This document shows positions 1 through 5,749 of a stretch of DNA of 5,749 bases, piece after piece. Every line of letters begins with the position of its first letter. The stretch's first letter is position 1. The DNA lies in contig CAMFKC010000192.1 of NCBI GenBank assembly GCA_945956975.1, positions 1 through 5,749 of the forward strand. Direction: 5' to 3'. The DNA is from an uncultured Methylocystaceae bacterium. Its GTDB lineage: Bacteria; Pseudomonadota; Alphaproteobacteria; Rhizobiales; Beijerinckiaceae. The position numbers were made by a program, and so were the translations under genes. Below the pieces are notes generated by a model. It made no database searches and was not told where the DNA came from. It worked only from the letters and a program-made list of their open reading frames with translations.

Positions 1-1
1 G

Positions 2-37
2 GGCGGCCCCGCGCCGGGCAAGGGAGCCGCACGATGA
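2..37 (+). CDS. 3' end of an upstream gene, possibly the [2Fe-2S] subunit partner (partial)
   Basis: Reading from base 2 gives eleven codons (GGPAPGKGAAR) and then TGA at 35-37, which overlaps the ATG of the next gene as ATGA. Four-base stop/start overlaps of this kind are typical of translationally coupled genes in one operon. Beta subunits of the isoquinoline 1-oxidoreductase type are usually encoded just downstream of a small [2Fe-2S] alpha subunit, so that is the natural guess for the missing gene. The eleven visible residues are only a Gly/Pro/Ala-rich tail and carry no family signature, so identity is inference from context. The reading frame itself could also be chance over so short a stretch. 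Confidence 0.4.
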   Translation, partial: GGPAPGKGAAR

Positions 38-2331
38 GCGAGAGCGGTTCGAAAGTCGGCCGCATCGCGCGGCGCAGCTTCCTCGTCGGCGCGGGCCTTG
101 TCGGCGGCGGCGTCCTCGTCGGCGCGGGCGTGGTGGCGTGGCGGCTCGGCCAGATCGACGGCTACATGCTGCCGGCTAGCGAAGGCGAGACAAGCTTCGG
201 CGCCTGGCTGAAACTCGCGCGCGACGGTCGCGTCGAAGTCGCGGTGCCGCACCAGGACATGGGTCAGGGCATCTATGCGCTGGCCGTCATGCTTGCGGCG
301 GAAGGACTGAAACTGCCACTCGAAGCCGTGCGCGCGATCCCCGCGCCGGTGGAGGCGCGCTACGCCAATCCCGTGATGCTGCTGGACGGCCTGCCATTCG
401 ACGAAGCCAACGAAGGCGCGGTGAAGCACGCGGTCGTCTGGACCTTCGACAAGATCCTGCGCGTGCTCGGCATGCAGGGCACGGGCGGCTCGACCTCCAC
501 GCGCAACATTTCCGAACAGATCCGTCGCGCCGCTTTCTGCATGCACGACATGCTCGCGCGGGCGGCTTCCGCTAAATTCCGCGTGCCGGTCGAGCAATTG
601 AAGAATGTCGGCGGCGCTTTCCTGACGCCGGACGGACGCACCGCAACCTATGCCGAACTTGCGGCTGACGCCGGCAAGCTGAAGCCCAACGACATCCAGC
701 CGCCGCCGCTCGCCAATGGCGCATACGTCGGCAGGGGCGCGCCGCGCTTCGATGTGCCGCTGAAGACCTATGGCGAGGCGAAGTACGGTATCGACACGCG
801 CCAGCCGGGCCAACTCTATGCCGCCATCCGCCACGCGCCGCGCCTCGGCGGGAAGCTGTCGCGCGCCTCGGTGCCGGTGAAGATCGAGGGTCTGCGCGGG
901 ATCGTCGAGGGCAAGGACTACGTCGCCGTCGTCGCGGAGACCTATGCGGCTGCGATGGCCGGGCTCGAGAAGGCCGATGTCGTCTGGGACGACAGCAACG
1001 CTTCCAGCGTCTCGACGAAGGACGTCTTCGCCGCCTACCGCGCGGCGCTCGAGAAGGGCGCGGATTTCAAGCCGCGCTGGGTGATCGATTCGGCGGGCGA
1101 CGTCGCCAAGGCGGCGGGCAAGGAGATCAAGGCGACCTACGACGCGCCCTTCCTCGCGCACGCCACGATGGAGCCGATGAACGCCACGGCCTGGGTGACG
1201 GAGACCGAGGCCAAGGTGTGGGCAGGACACCAGTCCGCGTCGCTGGTGCAATTGATGGCGGCGAAGGCCGCGAATGTGCCGACCGAAAAGGTCGAGGTCT
1301 TCACGCCCTTCCTCGGCGGCGGCTTCGGTCGGCGCGCCGATCTCGACTATGTCGTCAAGGCCGTGGAGATTGCCGGCAAGTTCAAGGGCGTGCCGGTGCA
1401 GACGATCTGGTCCCGCGCGGAGGACCTGCGCGACGACGTCTATCGCCCGGCCGCGATGGCGGACATATCGGCCAAGGTGGACGGCGAGGGGATGCCGGCA
1501 AGCTTCCTCTATCGGATCGCCGTTCCCTCGGTGACCGACCAGTTCGTCGCGCGCGCGCTGCCGTCGGCCAAGGGCGGGATGATGGCCGATCGCACGACCG
1601 TGGACGGCGCGGTCTTTTCGTTTTACGGCCTGCCCACGCGATCGATCGAAAATTTCACCGTCGATCTCGGCATTCCCGTCGGCTTCTGGCGCTCTGTCGG
1701 CTACAGCCTCAATTGCTTCTTTGTCGAGTGCTTCATCGACGAACTCGCCGCAGCCGCCTCCACCAAACCGCTCGACTATCGCGCCAAACTGCTGGCCCGG
1801 GCCGGCGCTTACGAGCCCGCCAAGCGCGCAGCGCGCGTGCTGGAACAGATGGCCGTCTGGGACAAGGCCAATCCGCTTCCGGCTGCGAAGGACGGCGTGC
1901 AGGCGGGGCGCGGCTTCGCGGTGACGGCCAGTTTCCACTCCTATGTCGGCGAGATCGCCGACGTGGAAATCGAGAAGGGCGAATTGAAGGTTCGCCGCGT
2001 CCATGCGGCCGTCGACTGCGGCTTTGCCATCGATCCGCCCAACGTGGCGGCGCAGGTGCGCAGCGGCATAAATTACGGCCTGACCGCCGCGCTCTATGGC
2101 AAGGTCGATTTCGACAACGGTAGTGTCGTCCCGACCAATTTCGACACCTACCCCCTGCTGTCGCTGGATGATGCGCCGAGCATCTCGGTCGAGATCGTCA
2201 ATTCCGGCGCGGCGCTCGGCGGCGCCGGCGAAATCGGCACGCCGCCGATCGCGCCGGCCGTCGCCAACGCCGTCTTTGCGGCGACGGGCAAGCGGCTGCG
2301 CTCGCTGCCGCTGACCATCGGCGTGGCTTGA
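34..2331 (+). CDS. Xanthine dehydrogenase family molybdopterin-binding subunit (isoquinoline 1-oxidoreductase beta-subunit type), Tat substrate
   Basis: Large catalytic subunit of a molybdenum hydroxylase, 765 residues, which would hydroxylate an aldehyde or N-heterocycle at a molybdopterin cofactor and pass electrons to a separate [2Fe-2S] subunit. Seen: a twin-arginine signal (ARRSFLVG, R13-R14) followed by a hydrophobic stretch to about residue 36 with no clear AxA cleavage site, so it may stay as a membrane anchor. Then come GQG at 77-79, GSTSTR at 152-157, a hammerhead-like region at about 247-320, HATMEP at 376-381, GGGFGRR at 428-434, and GGAGEIGTPP at 729-738, where E733 aligns with the family's catalytic glutamate. 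The N-terminal cofactor segment before the hammerhead, plus the Tat signal, fits the IorB type rather than cytosolic xanthine dehydrogenase. The start is chosen because AGGGAG at 21-26 lies seven bases ahead and the Tat motif follows at the right distance. The frame is open to the left edge, so a longer form is not formally excluded. The substrate cannot be read from sequence. Confidence 0.9.
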   Translation: MSESGSKVGRIARRSFLVGAGLVGGGVLVGAGVVAWRLGQIDGYMLPASEGETSFGAWLKLARDGRVEVAVPHQDMGQGIYALAVMLAAEGLKLPLEAVRAIPAPVEARYANPVMLLDGLPFDEANEGAVKHAVVWTFDKILRVLGMQGTGGSTSTRNISEQIRRAAFCMHDMLARAASAKFRVPVEQLKNVGGAFLTPDGRTATYAELAADAGKLKPNDIQPPPLANGAYVGRGAPRFDVPLKTYGEAKYGIDTRQPGQLYAAIRHAPRLGGKLSRASVPVKIEGLRGIVEGKDYVAVVAETYAAAMAGLEKADVVWDDSNASSVSTKDVFAAYRAALEKGADFKPRWVIDSAGDVAKAAGKEIKATYDAPFLAHATMEPMNATAWVTETEAKVWAGHQSASLVQLMAAKAANVPTEKVEVFTPFLGGGFGRRADLDYVVKAVEIAGKFKGVPVQTIWSRAEDLRDDVYRPAAMADISAKVDGEGMPASFLYRIAVPSVTDQFVARALPSAKGGMMADRTTVDGAVFSFYGLPTRSIENFTVDLGIPVGFWRSVGYSLNCFFVECFIDELAAAASTKPLDYRAKLLARAGAYEPAKRAARVLEQMAVWDKANPLPAAKDGVQAGRGFAVTASFHSYVGEIADVEIEKGELKVRRVHAAVDCGFAIDPPNVAAQVRSGINYGLTAALYGKVDFDNGSVVPTNFDTYPLLSLDDAPSISVEIVNSGAALGGAGEIGTPPIAPAVANAVFAATGKRLRSLPLTIGVA

Positions 2332-2340
2332 GAACGGCCC

Positions 2341-2359
2341 CGCTTTCAAACCAAAAGCG
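2341..2359 (+). terminator. Weak hairpin after the molybdenum hydroxylase gene
   Basis: CGCTTT at 2341-2346 pairs with AAAGCG at 2354-2359 around a seven-base loop, ten bases after the stop codon. It is followed by AAAATCTTTCC, which is not a real T-run. The stem is short and only half G/C, so it could be a weak terminator, an mRNA 3'-end structure or chance. It does lie where a terminator would be expected before a separately controlled glcB. Confidence 0.25.
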
Positions 2360-2382
2360 AAAATCTTTCCCCCGGCGCCCGC

Positions 2383-2409
2383 TTCCCCTTTGCGCGCGCT
2401 CGACATAAA
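2383..2409 (+). promoter_or_regulatory. Candidate glcB promoter (weak)
   Basis: CATAAA at 2404-2409 matches four of six bases of a sigma-70 -10 box and is the most AT-rich spot before glcB. The only upstream partner is TTCCCC at 2383-2388 (three of six, 15-base spacing), or CTTCCC one base earlier. If this -10 is right, transcription would begin near 2415-2417, inside the palindrome at 2409-2426, leaving a leader of about 24 bases. The -35 match is poor, so this is a suggestion based mainly on position. Confidence 0.3.
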
Positions 2410-2426
2410 AGCTGGCATGCCAGCTT
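2409..2426. promoter_or_regulatory. Perfect 18-bp palindrome, candidate glcB operator
   Basis: AAGCTGGCATGCCAGCTT reads identically on both strands, with nine-base arms and no spacer. It sits three bases before the glcB Shine-Dalgarno (GAGGAAA at 2429-2435) and directly after the candidate -10 box. Its core TGGCATGCCA has the general form TGGnATnCCA, similar to sites used by GntR/FadR-family repressors, the family that includes the glycolate regulator GlcC of E. coli. A repressor bound here would cover the likely transcription start. No regulator gene is visible in the window, so the protein that binds it is unknown. It could instead act as an mRNA hairpin close to the ribosome binding site. 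Confidence 0.5.
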
Positions 2427-2439
2427 GTGAGGAAACGCG

Positions 2440-4602
2440 ATGACCGGCTCCTATGTCCGCCACGGCGCAATCGAGATCGCCGAGGCCCTGCACACATTCG
2501 TCGAGACCGAAGCCCTGCCTGGGACCGGCTTGTCGCCGAAGACGTTCTGGGACGGGCTGGAGAAGATTCTCGTCGACCTCGCCCCGCGCAACAAGGCGCT
2601 GCTGGCCAAGCGCGACGACCTGCAGGCGAAGATCGACGCGTGGCATCTGGCGCGCAAGGGCAAGACCTTCGACGCTGCCGAATACAAGGCTTTCTTGACC
2701 GAGATCGGATATCTCGTGCCCGTCGGCCCGGACTTCGCCATCGGCACGAAGAGCGTGGACGACGAGATCGCGCGCCTGGCCGGTCCGCAGCTCGTCGTGC
2801 CCGTCACCAACGCCCGCTATGCGCTCAACGCCGCGAACGCGCGCTGGGGCTCGCTCTACGACGCGCTCTACGGCACCGATGCCCTGCCCGGCCGCGAAAA
2901 CGCCAAACCCGGCTATGATCCGGCGCGTGGCGCGCAGGTGATCGCCTGGGCCCGCAAGTTCCTCGACGACAGCGCTCCGCTGGCGCATGGCTCGCACACG
3001 GATGCGTGCGGCTACGTGATCGGCAACGGCTTCCTGAGCGTCAAGCTGAAGGACGGAACCGAGACGGGCCTGCGGGATCCCGCGCAGTTCGCCGGCTATA
3101 CCGGGGACGCCGCCGCGCCGAAGTCGATCCTGCTGGTCAACAACGGCCTGCACATCGAGACCGTGATCGACCGCGCCTCCGCCATCGGCAAGGATGACGC
3201 GGCGGGCGTTTCCGACGTCATCCTCGAATCCGCGCTCACCACCATCCAGGATTGCGAAGATTCCGTCGCCTGCGTGGACGCCGAGGACAAGGTCGGCGCC
3301 TATCGCAACTGGCTCGGCCTGATGAAGGGCGACCTCGTCGATACCTTCGACAAGGGCGGCAAGACGATGACGCGCCGGCTCAATGCCGACCGGGTCTTCA
3401 CCGCGCCAGACGGCTCGCAGAAGAAGCTGCATGGCCGCTCGTTGCTGCTCGTGCGCAACGTCGGCCATCTCATGACGATCGACGCCGTGAAGCTGAATGG
3501 CGCCGAGGTTCCCGAAGGCATTCTCGACGGCATGATCACCAGCGCGATCGCGCTGCATGACCTCAAGGGTCCGGGCGCACTGAAGAACTCGCGGGCAGCC
3601 TCGGTCTATATCGTGAAGCCGAAGATGCACGGCCCGGAGGAAGTCGGCTTCGCCAACGAACTCTTCGACCGCATCGAGGACGCGCTCGGCCTGCCGCGCA
3701 ACACGCTCAAGATGGGCATCATGGACGAGGAGCGCCGCACCTCGGTCAATCTTAAGGAATGTATCCGTGCGGCGAAGGACCGCGTGGTGTTCATCAACAC
3801 GGGCTTCTTGGATCGCACCGGCGACGAGATGCACACGTCGATGGAAGCGGGCCCGATGGTCCGCAAGGCCGACATGAAGAGCCAGAAATGGATTTCGGCC
3901 TACGAGGATTCCAACGTCGACATCGGTCTTCGCGCAGGCCTGCGCGGCAAGGCGCAGATCGGCAAGGGCATGTGGGCCATGCCCGACCTGATGGCCGACA
4001 TGCTGCGCATCAAGATCGGCCACCCCAAGGCCGGCGCGAACACGGCCTGGGTGCCCTCGCCGACGGCGGCGACGCTGCATGCGACCCACTATCACCAAGT
4101 CGATGTCGCCAAGACGCAGGAAGAGATCGCGAAGCGGAAGCCGGCGTCGGTCGACGACATTCTGACCATTCCGCTCGCCGACCGGCCCAACTGGTCGCCG
4201 GAGGATGTGCAGGCCGAGCTCGACAACAATGCGCAGGGCATCCTGGGCTACGTCGTGCGCTGGATCGACCAGGGCGTCGGCTGCTCCAAGGTGCCCGACA
4301 TTCACGATGTCGGCCTGATGGAAGACCGCGCGACGCTGCGCATTTCCTCGCAGCACATCGCCAACTGGCTGCACCACGGCATCTGCACCGAGGAGCAGGT
4401 GATGGCGACAATGAAGAAGATGGCCGCGGTGGTCGATCGCCAGAACGCCGGCGACCCGCTCTACGAGCCGATGGCGCCGGCTTTCGATGGCGTCGCCTTC
4501 AAGGCCGCCTGCGATCTCGTCTTCAAGGGCCGCGAGCAACCGTCGGGCTATACCGAGCCGGTGTTGCACGCGCGCCGCCGCGAGAAAAAAGCGCTGGTTT
4601 GA
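2440..4602 (+). CDS. glcB: Malate synthase G
   Basis: Condenses glyoxylate with acetyl-CoA to give malate and CoA, in the cytosol; it completes the glyoxylate bypass and clears glyoxylate from glycolate, allantoin or C2 metabolism. The 720 residues match the G isoform (E. coli about 723) rather than the shorter A isoform of about 530. It aligns along its length with E. coli GlcB as I remember it: LPGTGL near the start, NARYALNAANARWGSLYDAL at 124-143, TTIQDCEDSVA at 267-277, RNVGHLMTI at 339-347, GIMDEERRTS at 426-435, GFLDRTGDEMH at 455-465, GLRGKAQIGKGMWAMPDL at 500-517, GCSKVPDIHDV at 614-624, MEDRATLRISSQHIANWL at 627-644 and GYTEPVLHA near the end. By this alignment R339, E430 and D458 (Mg2+ ligands) and D629 (catalytic base) are all present, as is C615, the counterpart of E. 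coli C617. The start has a good Shine-Dalgarno, GAGGAAA at 2429-2435. No frameshift or missing core residue is seen. Confidence 0.98.
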   Translation: MTGSYVRHGAIEIAEALHTFVETEALPGTGLSPKTFWDGLEKILVDLAPRNKALLAKRDDLQAKIDAWHLARKGKTFDAAEYKAFLTEIGYLVPVGPDFAIGTKSVDDEIARLAGPQLVVPVTNARYALNAANARWGSLYDALYGTDALPGRENAKPGYDPARGAQVIAWARKFLDDSAPLAHGSHTDACGYVIGNGFLSVKLKDGTETGLRDPAQFAGYTGDAAAPKSILLVNNGLHIETVIDRASAIGKDDAAGVSDVILESALTTIQDCEDSVACVDAEDKVGAYRNWLGLMKGDLVDTFDKGGKTMTRRLNADRVFTAPDGSQKKLHGRSLLLVRNVGHLMTIDAVKLNGAEVPEGILDGMITSAIALHDLKGPGALKNSRAASVYIVKPKMHGPEEVGFANELFDRIEDALGLPRNTLKMGIMDEERRTSVNLKECIRAAKDRVVFINTGFLDRTGDEMHTSMEAGPMVRKADMKSQKWISAYEDSNVDIGLRAGLRGKAQIGKGMWAMPDLMADMLRIKIGHPKAGANTAWVPSPTAATLHATHYHQVDVAKTQEEIAKRKPASVDDILTIPLADRPNWSPEDVQAELDNNAQGILGYVVRWIDQGVGCSKVPDIHDVGLMEDRATLRISSQHIANWLHHGICTEEQVMATMKKMAAVVDRQNAGDPLYEPMAPAFDGVAFKAACDLVFKGREQPSGYTEPVLHARRREKKALV

Positions 4603-4623
4603 TCGCCCGAAAATTACCGTTCG

Positions 4624-4637
4624 TTAACCGTGCTTAA
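4624..4637 (+). promoter_or_regulatory. Paired TTAA boxes before the FzlA-like gene (possible CtrA-like site)
   Basis: TTAACC at 4624-4629 is followed by a second TTAA at 4634-4637, giving TTAA-N6-TTAA in the only AT-rich patch of the 50-base spacer. The alphaproteobacterial cell-cycle regulator CtrA binds TTAA-N7-TTAA, so the spacing here is one base short. The stretch could equally serve as a -10 region for the downstream gene. It is recorded because it lies before a probable cell-division gene, but the spacing makes the CtrA reading weak. Confidence 0.2.
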
Positions 4638-4642
4638 TGCAT

Positions 4643-4650
4643 GGAAAGGG
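4643..4650 (+). promoter_or_regulatory. Ribosome binding site that decides the FzlA-like start
   Basis: GGAAAGGG is the only purine-rich stretch near the two possible starts. It lies before ATG 4653 but inside the first codons if ATG 4641 were used, and ATG 4641 has only pyrimidine-mixed, AT-rich sequence ahead of it. The GGG end is just two bases from ATG 4653, so pairing probably uses the GGA part, about seven bases away. Confidence 0.6.
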
Positions 4651-4652
4651 CG

Positions 4653-5345
4653 ATGTCGTTGCTCTTCCATCACCCGCTTTGTCCGCATTCGCGTTTCATC
4701 CGTCTGGCGCTCGCCGAATACGGGTTGGAAGCGGATTTGTTCGAAGAAAAAGTGCACGAGCGGCGCGAGGATTTCCTCCTCATCGACCCCGCGGGCCGCA
4801 CGCCGGTGCTGATCGCCGACGGCGGCCTGGTGGTGCCCGGCGCGGGGACCATCGCGGAATGGCTGGACGAGGCCTACGGCACCCGCCTGCCCGCTTTTCG
4901 TCTCATGCCGACCGACATCGCCGGCCGCGTCGAGACGCGCCGGCTGACCGACTGGTTCAACCAGAAAATGTTCGCCGAAGTGACGGACTGGCTCGTCACG
5001 CAGAAGGTCTACAAGCGCTTCATGCCGTCGAACGCCGGCGGCGGCGCGCCCGACATGGCGCTGGTGCGCGCCGCGCGCGCCAACATCCGGCATCATCTGG
5101 CCTACATCGGCTTCCTCGTTTCAGAGCGGAACTGGCTCGCCGGTCCGCGCATGACCTATGCGGATCTCGCCGCCGCCGCGCACTTCTCGGTCGCCGATTA
5201 TCTCGGCGACGTGCCCTGGGACGAGGACGAACTCGCCAAGGGCTGGTACCAGCGCATCAAGTCGCGCCCGTCTTTCCGCGCGCTGCTCGCCGACCGCGTG
5301 CTCGGCATGGCGCCCAGCGCCGTCTACGCCGACCTCGACTTCTAA
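4653..5345 (+). CDS. fzlA: Glutathione S-transferase-fold protein, probable FtsZ-binding division protein FzlA
   Basis: A 230-residue protein with a GST architecture: a thioredoxin-like N-terminal half (HHPLCPHSRF at 6-15, cis-proline P51 in RTPVL) and an all-helical C-terminal half with a capping-box-like TYAD at 168-171. The conserved ending YADLDF, the length and the queG neighbour match the alphaproteobacterial group that includes Caulobacter FzlA. That protein binds FtsZ, curves its filaments and drives constriction, with an important C-terminus (D227 there, as I recall; an Asp is at 227 here). Where active GSTs have Glu-Ser for the gamma-glutamyl part of glutathione (ES.AI..YL), this protein has G63-A64 in GAGTIAEWL. 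Glutathione binding is therefore doubtful, which fits a structural rather than enzymatic role. ATG 4653 is preferred over the in-frame ATG 4641 because of the ribosome binding site at 4643-4650. GST fold is certain; FzlA identity is inferred from motifs and neighbourhood, the alternative being a generic GST. Confidence 0.85.
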   Translation: MSLLFHHPLCPHSRFIRLALAEYGLEADLFEEKVHERREDFLLIDPAGRTPVLIADGGLVVPGAGTIAEWLDEAYGTRLPAFRLMPTDIAGRVETRRLTDWFNQKMFAEVTDWLVTQKVYKRFMPSNAGGGAPDMALVRAARANIRHHLAYIGFLVSERNWLAGPRMTYADLAAAAHFSVADYLGDVPWDEDELAKGWYQRIKSRPSFRALLADRVLGMAPSAVYADLDF

Positions 5346-5370
5346 GCGCCGCTTGCATTGACGATGCGCG

Positions 5371-5389
5371 CGGCGCCATCGTGGCGCCG
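5371..5389 (+). promoter_or_regulatory. Perfect 8-bp hairpin touching the queG start
   Basis: CGGCGCCA (5371-5378), loop TCG, TGGCGCCG (5382-5389): an all-matched, mostly G/C stem that ends on the base before the queG ATG at 5390. No T-run follows, so it is not a standard intrinsic terminator for the preceding gene. Formed in mRNA it would hide the place where a Shine-Dalgarno should be, and none is visible there. It may slow initiation of queG or stabilise the upstream message. It could also be chance in GC-rich sequence. Confidence 0.4.
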
Positions 5390-5749
5390 ATGACGCTCGT
5401 CGAAACCATACGAATGGAAGCGCGTGCGCTCGGCTTCGATGATTGCCGCATCCTGCGCGCTGAAGACGCGCCGCATCTGCGCGAACGCCTGTCGGACTGG
5501 CTGGCGCAGGGCTGCGCGGGCGACATGGACTGGATGACGGAAACTCTCGACCGCCGCGCCGATCCGCGGACGCTGTGGCCGGAGGTTCGCTCCATCGTGA
5601 TGCTGGCCATGAACTACGGCCCGGCCCGCGATCCGCTCGAAAATCTCGCGCATGTCGACCGCGCGAACATCTCCGTCTATGCGCGCCATCGCGACTATCA
5701 CGACATCATCAAGGGCAAGCTTAAGCTGCTCGCCTCGAAGATCGTCGCG
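5390..5749 (+). CDS. queG: Epoxyqueuosine reductase QueG, N-terminal part (cut by the window edge)
   Basis: QueG is the cobalamin- and [4Fe-4S]-dependent enzyme that reduces epoxyqueuosine to queuosine at position 34 of tRNAs with GUN anticodons, the last step of queuosine synthesis. The first 120 codons are present and open to the right edge; family members are about 350-390 residues. Recognisable parts are EARALGFDDCRI at 10-21, GDMDWM at 44-49, RADPRTLWPEVRSIVMLAMN at 56-75, and ISVYARHRDYHDIIKGKL at 94-111, all typical of rhizobial QueG. The catalytic Asp and the C-terminal iron-sulfur cysteines lie beyond the window. The start is uncertain: ATG 5390 gives a normal N-terminus but has no Shine-Dalgarno and abuts a hairpin. 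In-frame GTG 5381 and ATG 5414 are alternatives, and the frame is open back into the preceding gene. It lies 44 bases after the FzlA-like gene on the same strand and is probably co-transcribed. Confidence 0.93.
   Translation, partial: MTLVETIRMEARALGFDDCRILRAEDAPHLRERLSDWLAQGCAGDMDWMTETLDRRADPRTLWPEVRSIVMLAMNYGPARDPLENLAHVDRANISVYARHRDYHDIIKGKLKLLASKIVA

Noticed and set aside
1218..2123. A 301-codon open frame on the + strand inside the molybdenum hydroxylase gene
   Set aside because: Its translation is Arg/Gly-rich low-complexity sequence typical of a shifted frame, and the overlapping frame carries all the family motifs without a break.
2427..2918. A 163-codon + strand frame overlapping the glcB start
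   Set aside because: It starts inside the glcB Shine-Dalgarno region and its product is Arg/Asp-rich shadow sequence; glcB has the conserved protein.
34..4602. A functional link between the molybdenum hydroxylase and malate synthase G as one pathway
   Set aside because: They are separated by a 108-base spacer with its own candidate promoter and operator, and nothing in the sequence shows that the hydroxylase makes or uses glyoxylate.
3759..4637. A 292-codon open frame on the + strand overlapping the end of glcB
   Set aside because: Arg-rich shifted-frame sequence; glcB is intact through to its conserved C-terminus, so this is a shadow and not a frameshift.
4603..4640. Intrinsic terminator after glcB
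   Set aside because: The spacer has only short partial repeats (two ACCGT copies, a GTTAAC palindrome) and no stem followed by a T-run.
4641..4652. ATG 4641 as the start of the FzlA-like gene
   Set aside because: It would place the only Shine-Dalgarno-like sequence inside the coding region and add four residues (MERA) before the conserved N-terminus.
4614..5096. A 160-codon open frame on the - strand opposite the FzlA-like gene
   Set aside because: It lies antisense to a well-supported gene, has no recognisable family motifs, and long antisense frames are expected in sequence this rich in G/C at third positions.
5257..5701. Two - strand open frames over the queG region
   Set aside because: The + strand frame there carries clear QueG motifs; the - strand products match nothing recognisable.

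Overview
This is a GC-rich stretch (about 65% by eye, with strong G/C at third codon positions) from what is most likely an alphaproteobacterium of the Hyphomicrobiales (Rhizobiales), for example a Mesorhizobium/Phyllobacteriaceae-type genome. The evidence is the protein sequences: a 720-residue malate synthase G, and a 230-residue glutathione-transferase-fold protein of the alphaproteobacterial FzlA type directly upstream of queG, a pairing I recall from rhizobial genomes. I cannot fix the genus from sequence alone.

All genes lie on the + strand. Bases 2-37 look like the last 11 codons of an unseen gene that overlaps the next start by ATGA. Bases 34-2331 encode a Tat-exported molybdopterin-binding subunit of a molybdenum hydroxylase (isoquinoline 1-oxidoreductase beta-subunit type). 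A 108-base spacer follows, with a weak hairpin, a weak promoter candidate and a perfect 18-bp palindrome just before the ribosome binding site of glcB. glcB (2440-4602) encodes malate synthase G. A 50-base spacer carrying two TTAA boxes leads to the FzlA-like gene (4653-5345). A 44-base spacer ending in a perfect 8-bp hairpin leads to queG (from 5390), which runs off the right edge.

The genes do not form one pathway. The first is probably the large subunit of an envelope-associated oxidoreductase whose iron-sulfur partner lies to the left. glcB is probably its own transcription unit, with the palindrome as candidate operator, and consumes glyoxylate and acetyl-CoA. The FzlA-like gene (cell division) and queG (tRNA modification) are housekeeping genes, probably co-transcribed.

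There are no RNA genes, insertion sequences, CRISPR arrays or phage remains in the window, and no gap above 300 bases. I do not see an undescribed multi-gene system. The points worth a second look are the glcB palindrome, the degenerate glutathione site of the FzlA-like protein, and the hairpin placed against the queG start.
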